A stretch of DNA of 16,644 nucleotides from an uncultured Eubacterium sp. (lineage in GTDB: Bacteria; Bacillota; Clostridia; Lachnospirales; Lachnospiraceae), in contig CAJTRZ010000022.1 of the NCBI GenBank assembly GCA_910578975.1, forward strand, positions 1-16,644, read 5' to 3'. Under the pieces are notes generated by a model, which worked only from the letters and a program-made list of their open reading frames with translations, ran no database searches and was not told the DNA's origin. Below are positions 16,041 through 16,644 of the stretch, piece by piece. How positions within the stretch are numbered: position 1 is the first letter of the stretch; every line of letters begins with the position of its first letter. Made by a program: the position numbers and the translations under genes.

Positions 16041-16236
16041 AGATGATGATGACAATTTTCGGTTTGTAGGGAAGAGGACTTTCCATCTGTATTCTCTTCC
16101 AGCAGTGAAATTTCTCATCTCCACAAAACTGGAATATTCAAATTCAGAAATAAAGGTGTTCCTATACGAAATCCTTGTGTCCCCTTGATTGTATTTGCAT
16201 CTGGTACTATAGATATGAAGATATTTATATTTTGAT
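16041..16236. other. Non-coding stretch with a decayed copy of the edge sequence
   Basis: No open gene is seen. GGAAGAG (16070-16076) and CTCTTCC (16094-16100) form an inverted repeat without a T-tract. CAGCAGTGAAA (16100-16110) followed by CCACAA (16121-16126) recurs near the window edge at 16556-16566 and 16575-16580. Read on the minus strand, both copies give a similar peptide pattern (F-x-N-x-N ... SLL), but this copy is broken by a stop. It looks like a degenerate duplicate, so the two copies flank the array between them. Confidence 0.35.
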
Positions 16237-16268
16237 AAAAAAGAATATATTACATATATTCTTTTTTC
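16237..16268. terminator. Bidirectional-looking terminator downstream of mgtE
   Basis: AAAAAAGAATATAT (16237-16250) and ATATATTCTTTTTT (16254-16267) are perfect inverted repeats of 14 bases around a three-base centre. The T-tract on the + strand and the mirrored A-tract allow termination in both directions, though the stem is almost all A-T. Its right part overlaps the first site of the 74-bp array. Confidence 0.65.
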
Positions 16269-16512
16269 ATTTTAAAAAACATATATGTAAAAATGTCAAA
16301 AATATGTGACACATAAAAAGATATTACATATATATTTTTTTGAAACAACAAAAAACATATGTAAAAAAGTTTAGAATTCATGGAAAATGAAAATTTATTA
16401 CATATTTAAAATAAAAAAATAAGACTTCATATATGTAAATCAATATAATAAAGCAGGATAGGATGTTAAAAATACATGTGCAGACTCAAAGAATAATACT
16501 TTATATATGTAA
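16250..16512. repeat. Array of inverted TTACATAT sites with exact 74-bp period
   Basis: TTACATAT stands at 16250-16257, 16324-16331 and 16398-16405. Its inverse, ATATGTAA, stands at 16283-16290, 16357-16364, 16431-16438 and 16505-16512. Each unit is TTACATAT-N25-ATATGTAA (41 bp) plus a 33-bp gap, so the period is exactly 74 bp; the fourth left site (16472-16479) is degenerate, ATACATGT. The consensus extends to about ten bases, TTACATATAT. The sequences between the sites are AT-rich but not conserved. Near-matches outside the register occur at 16302-16309 and 16530-16537. Site centres alternate at 33 and 41 bp, near three and four helical turns, as expected for protein-binding sites on one face of the DNA. 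Function unknown. Confidence 0.75.
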
Positions 16513-16519
16513 TTGTGTT

Positions 16520-16644
16520 TTATGAAAGGGTACATATTTTCTGTATACACCACTTCAGCAGTGAAAGGTCTTTACCACAACAATTACAATTGATAAATCT
16601 AGGATTTGTAGTGGTGGGACGAGATATAAAAGGGATACACAGGG
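16520..16644 (-). CDS. Partial minus-strand ORF, cysteine-rich, cut by the window edge
   Basis: On the minus strand a frame open from the window edge runs 40 codons to TAA at 16520-16522. It contains INCNCCGKDLSLLKW, with five Cys in the visible part, which recalls a zinc ribbon. The product is not recognised. The stretch is short and may be a fragment or chance. A degenerate copy of the same sequence occurs near 16060-16190, on the other side of the 74-bp array. Confidence 0.3.
   Translation of the reverse strand, partial: LCIPFISRPTTTNPRFINCNCCGKDLSLLKWCIQKICTLS

Noticed and set aside
16250..16290. Integron attC-type sites
   Set aside because: The units share simple AT-rich arms without the attC core sites (AAC/GTT) or cassette ORFs.
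16250..16512. CRISPR array
   Set aside because: The period is regular, but only 8-10 bp arms are conserved; no contiguous repeat of 23-40 bp exists and no cas gene is present.

Overview
The window looks like a chromosomal segment of a low-GC, Gram-positive anaerobe of the class Clostridia, most likely a gut Lachnospiraceae. The support is an AT-rich base composition, strong AGGAGG-type ribosome binding sites, extended -10 promoters (TGnTATAAT), a MalX-like PTS transporter, and a secreted glycanase ending in a lysine-rich domain of the kind common in that family. The species cannot be named from the sequence alone. All recognised complete genes lie on the + strand. I see no rRNA, tRNA, transposase or prophage gene.

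Layout: (1) 165-2345, a one-chain sugar PTS transporter (EIIC-EIIB-EIIA), followed by a roughly 150-bp imperfect palindrome (2349-2502) and a terminator. (2) 2683-6654, a large RND exporter with an inserted, coiled-coil-rich domain of about 265 residues. (3) 6751-7593, the undecaprenyl-diphosphatase gene uppP, followed under its own promoter by a TVP38/TMEM64 (DedA superfamily) membrane protein (7784-8509) and a terminator. The two may both serve lipid-carrier recycling. (4) 8724-12614, a secreted GH81 endo-beta-1,3-glucanase with accessory domains and a strongly basic C-terminus, then a terminator. (5) 12850-14271, pyruvate kinase, whose Shine-Dalgarno is separated from the conserved ATG by a perfect 8-bp hairpin. 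(6) 14571-16040, the Mg2+ channel mgtE. (7) 16041-16644, non-coding DNA with a terminator, an AT-rich array of inverted sites with an exact 74-bp period, and at the edge a partial minus-strand reading frame.

The genes are mostly independent transcription units (sugar uptake, export, envelope lipid cycle, glucan degradation, glycolysis, Mg2+ uptake) and do not form one pathway cluster. The two most unusual pieces are non-coding. One is the 299-nt mgtE leader: a promoter, an immediate terminator-like hairpin, a 30-codon upstream ORF with an excellent ribosome binding site, an AUG-AUA-UAA minigene with its own ribosome binding site, and competing pairings around the mgtE ribosome binding site. 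The other is the 74-bp-period array downstream of mgtE. Both are seen directly in the sequence; their functions are inferred.
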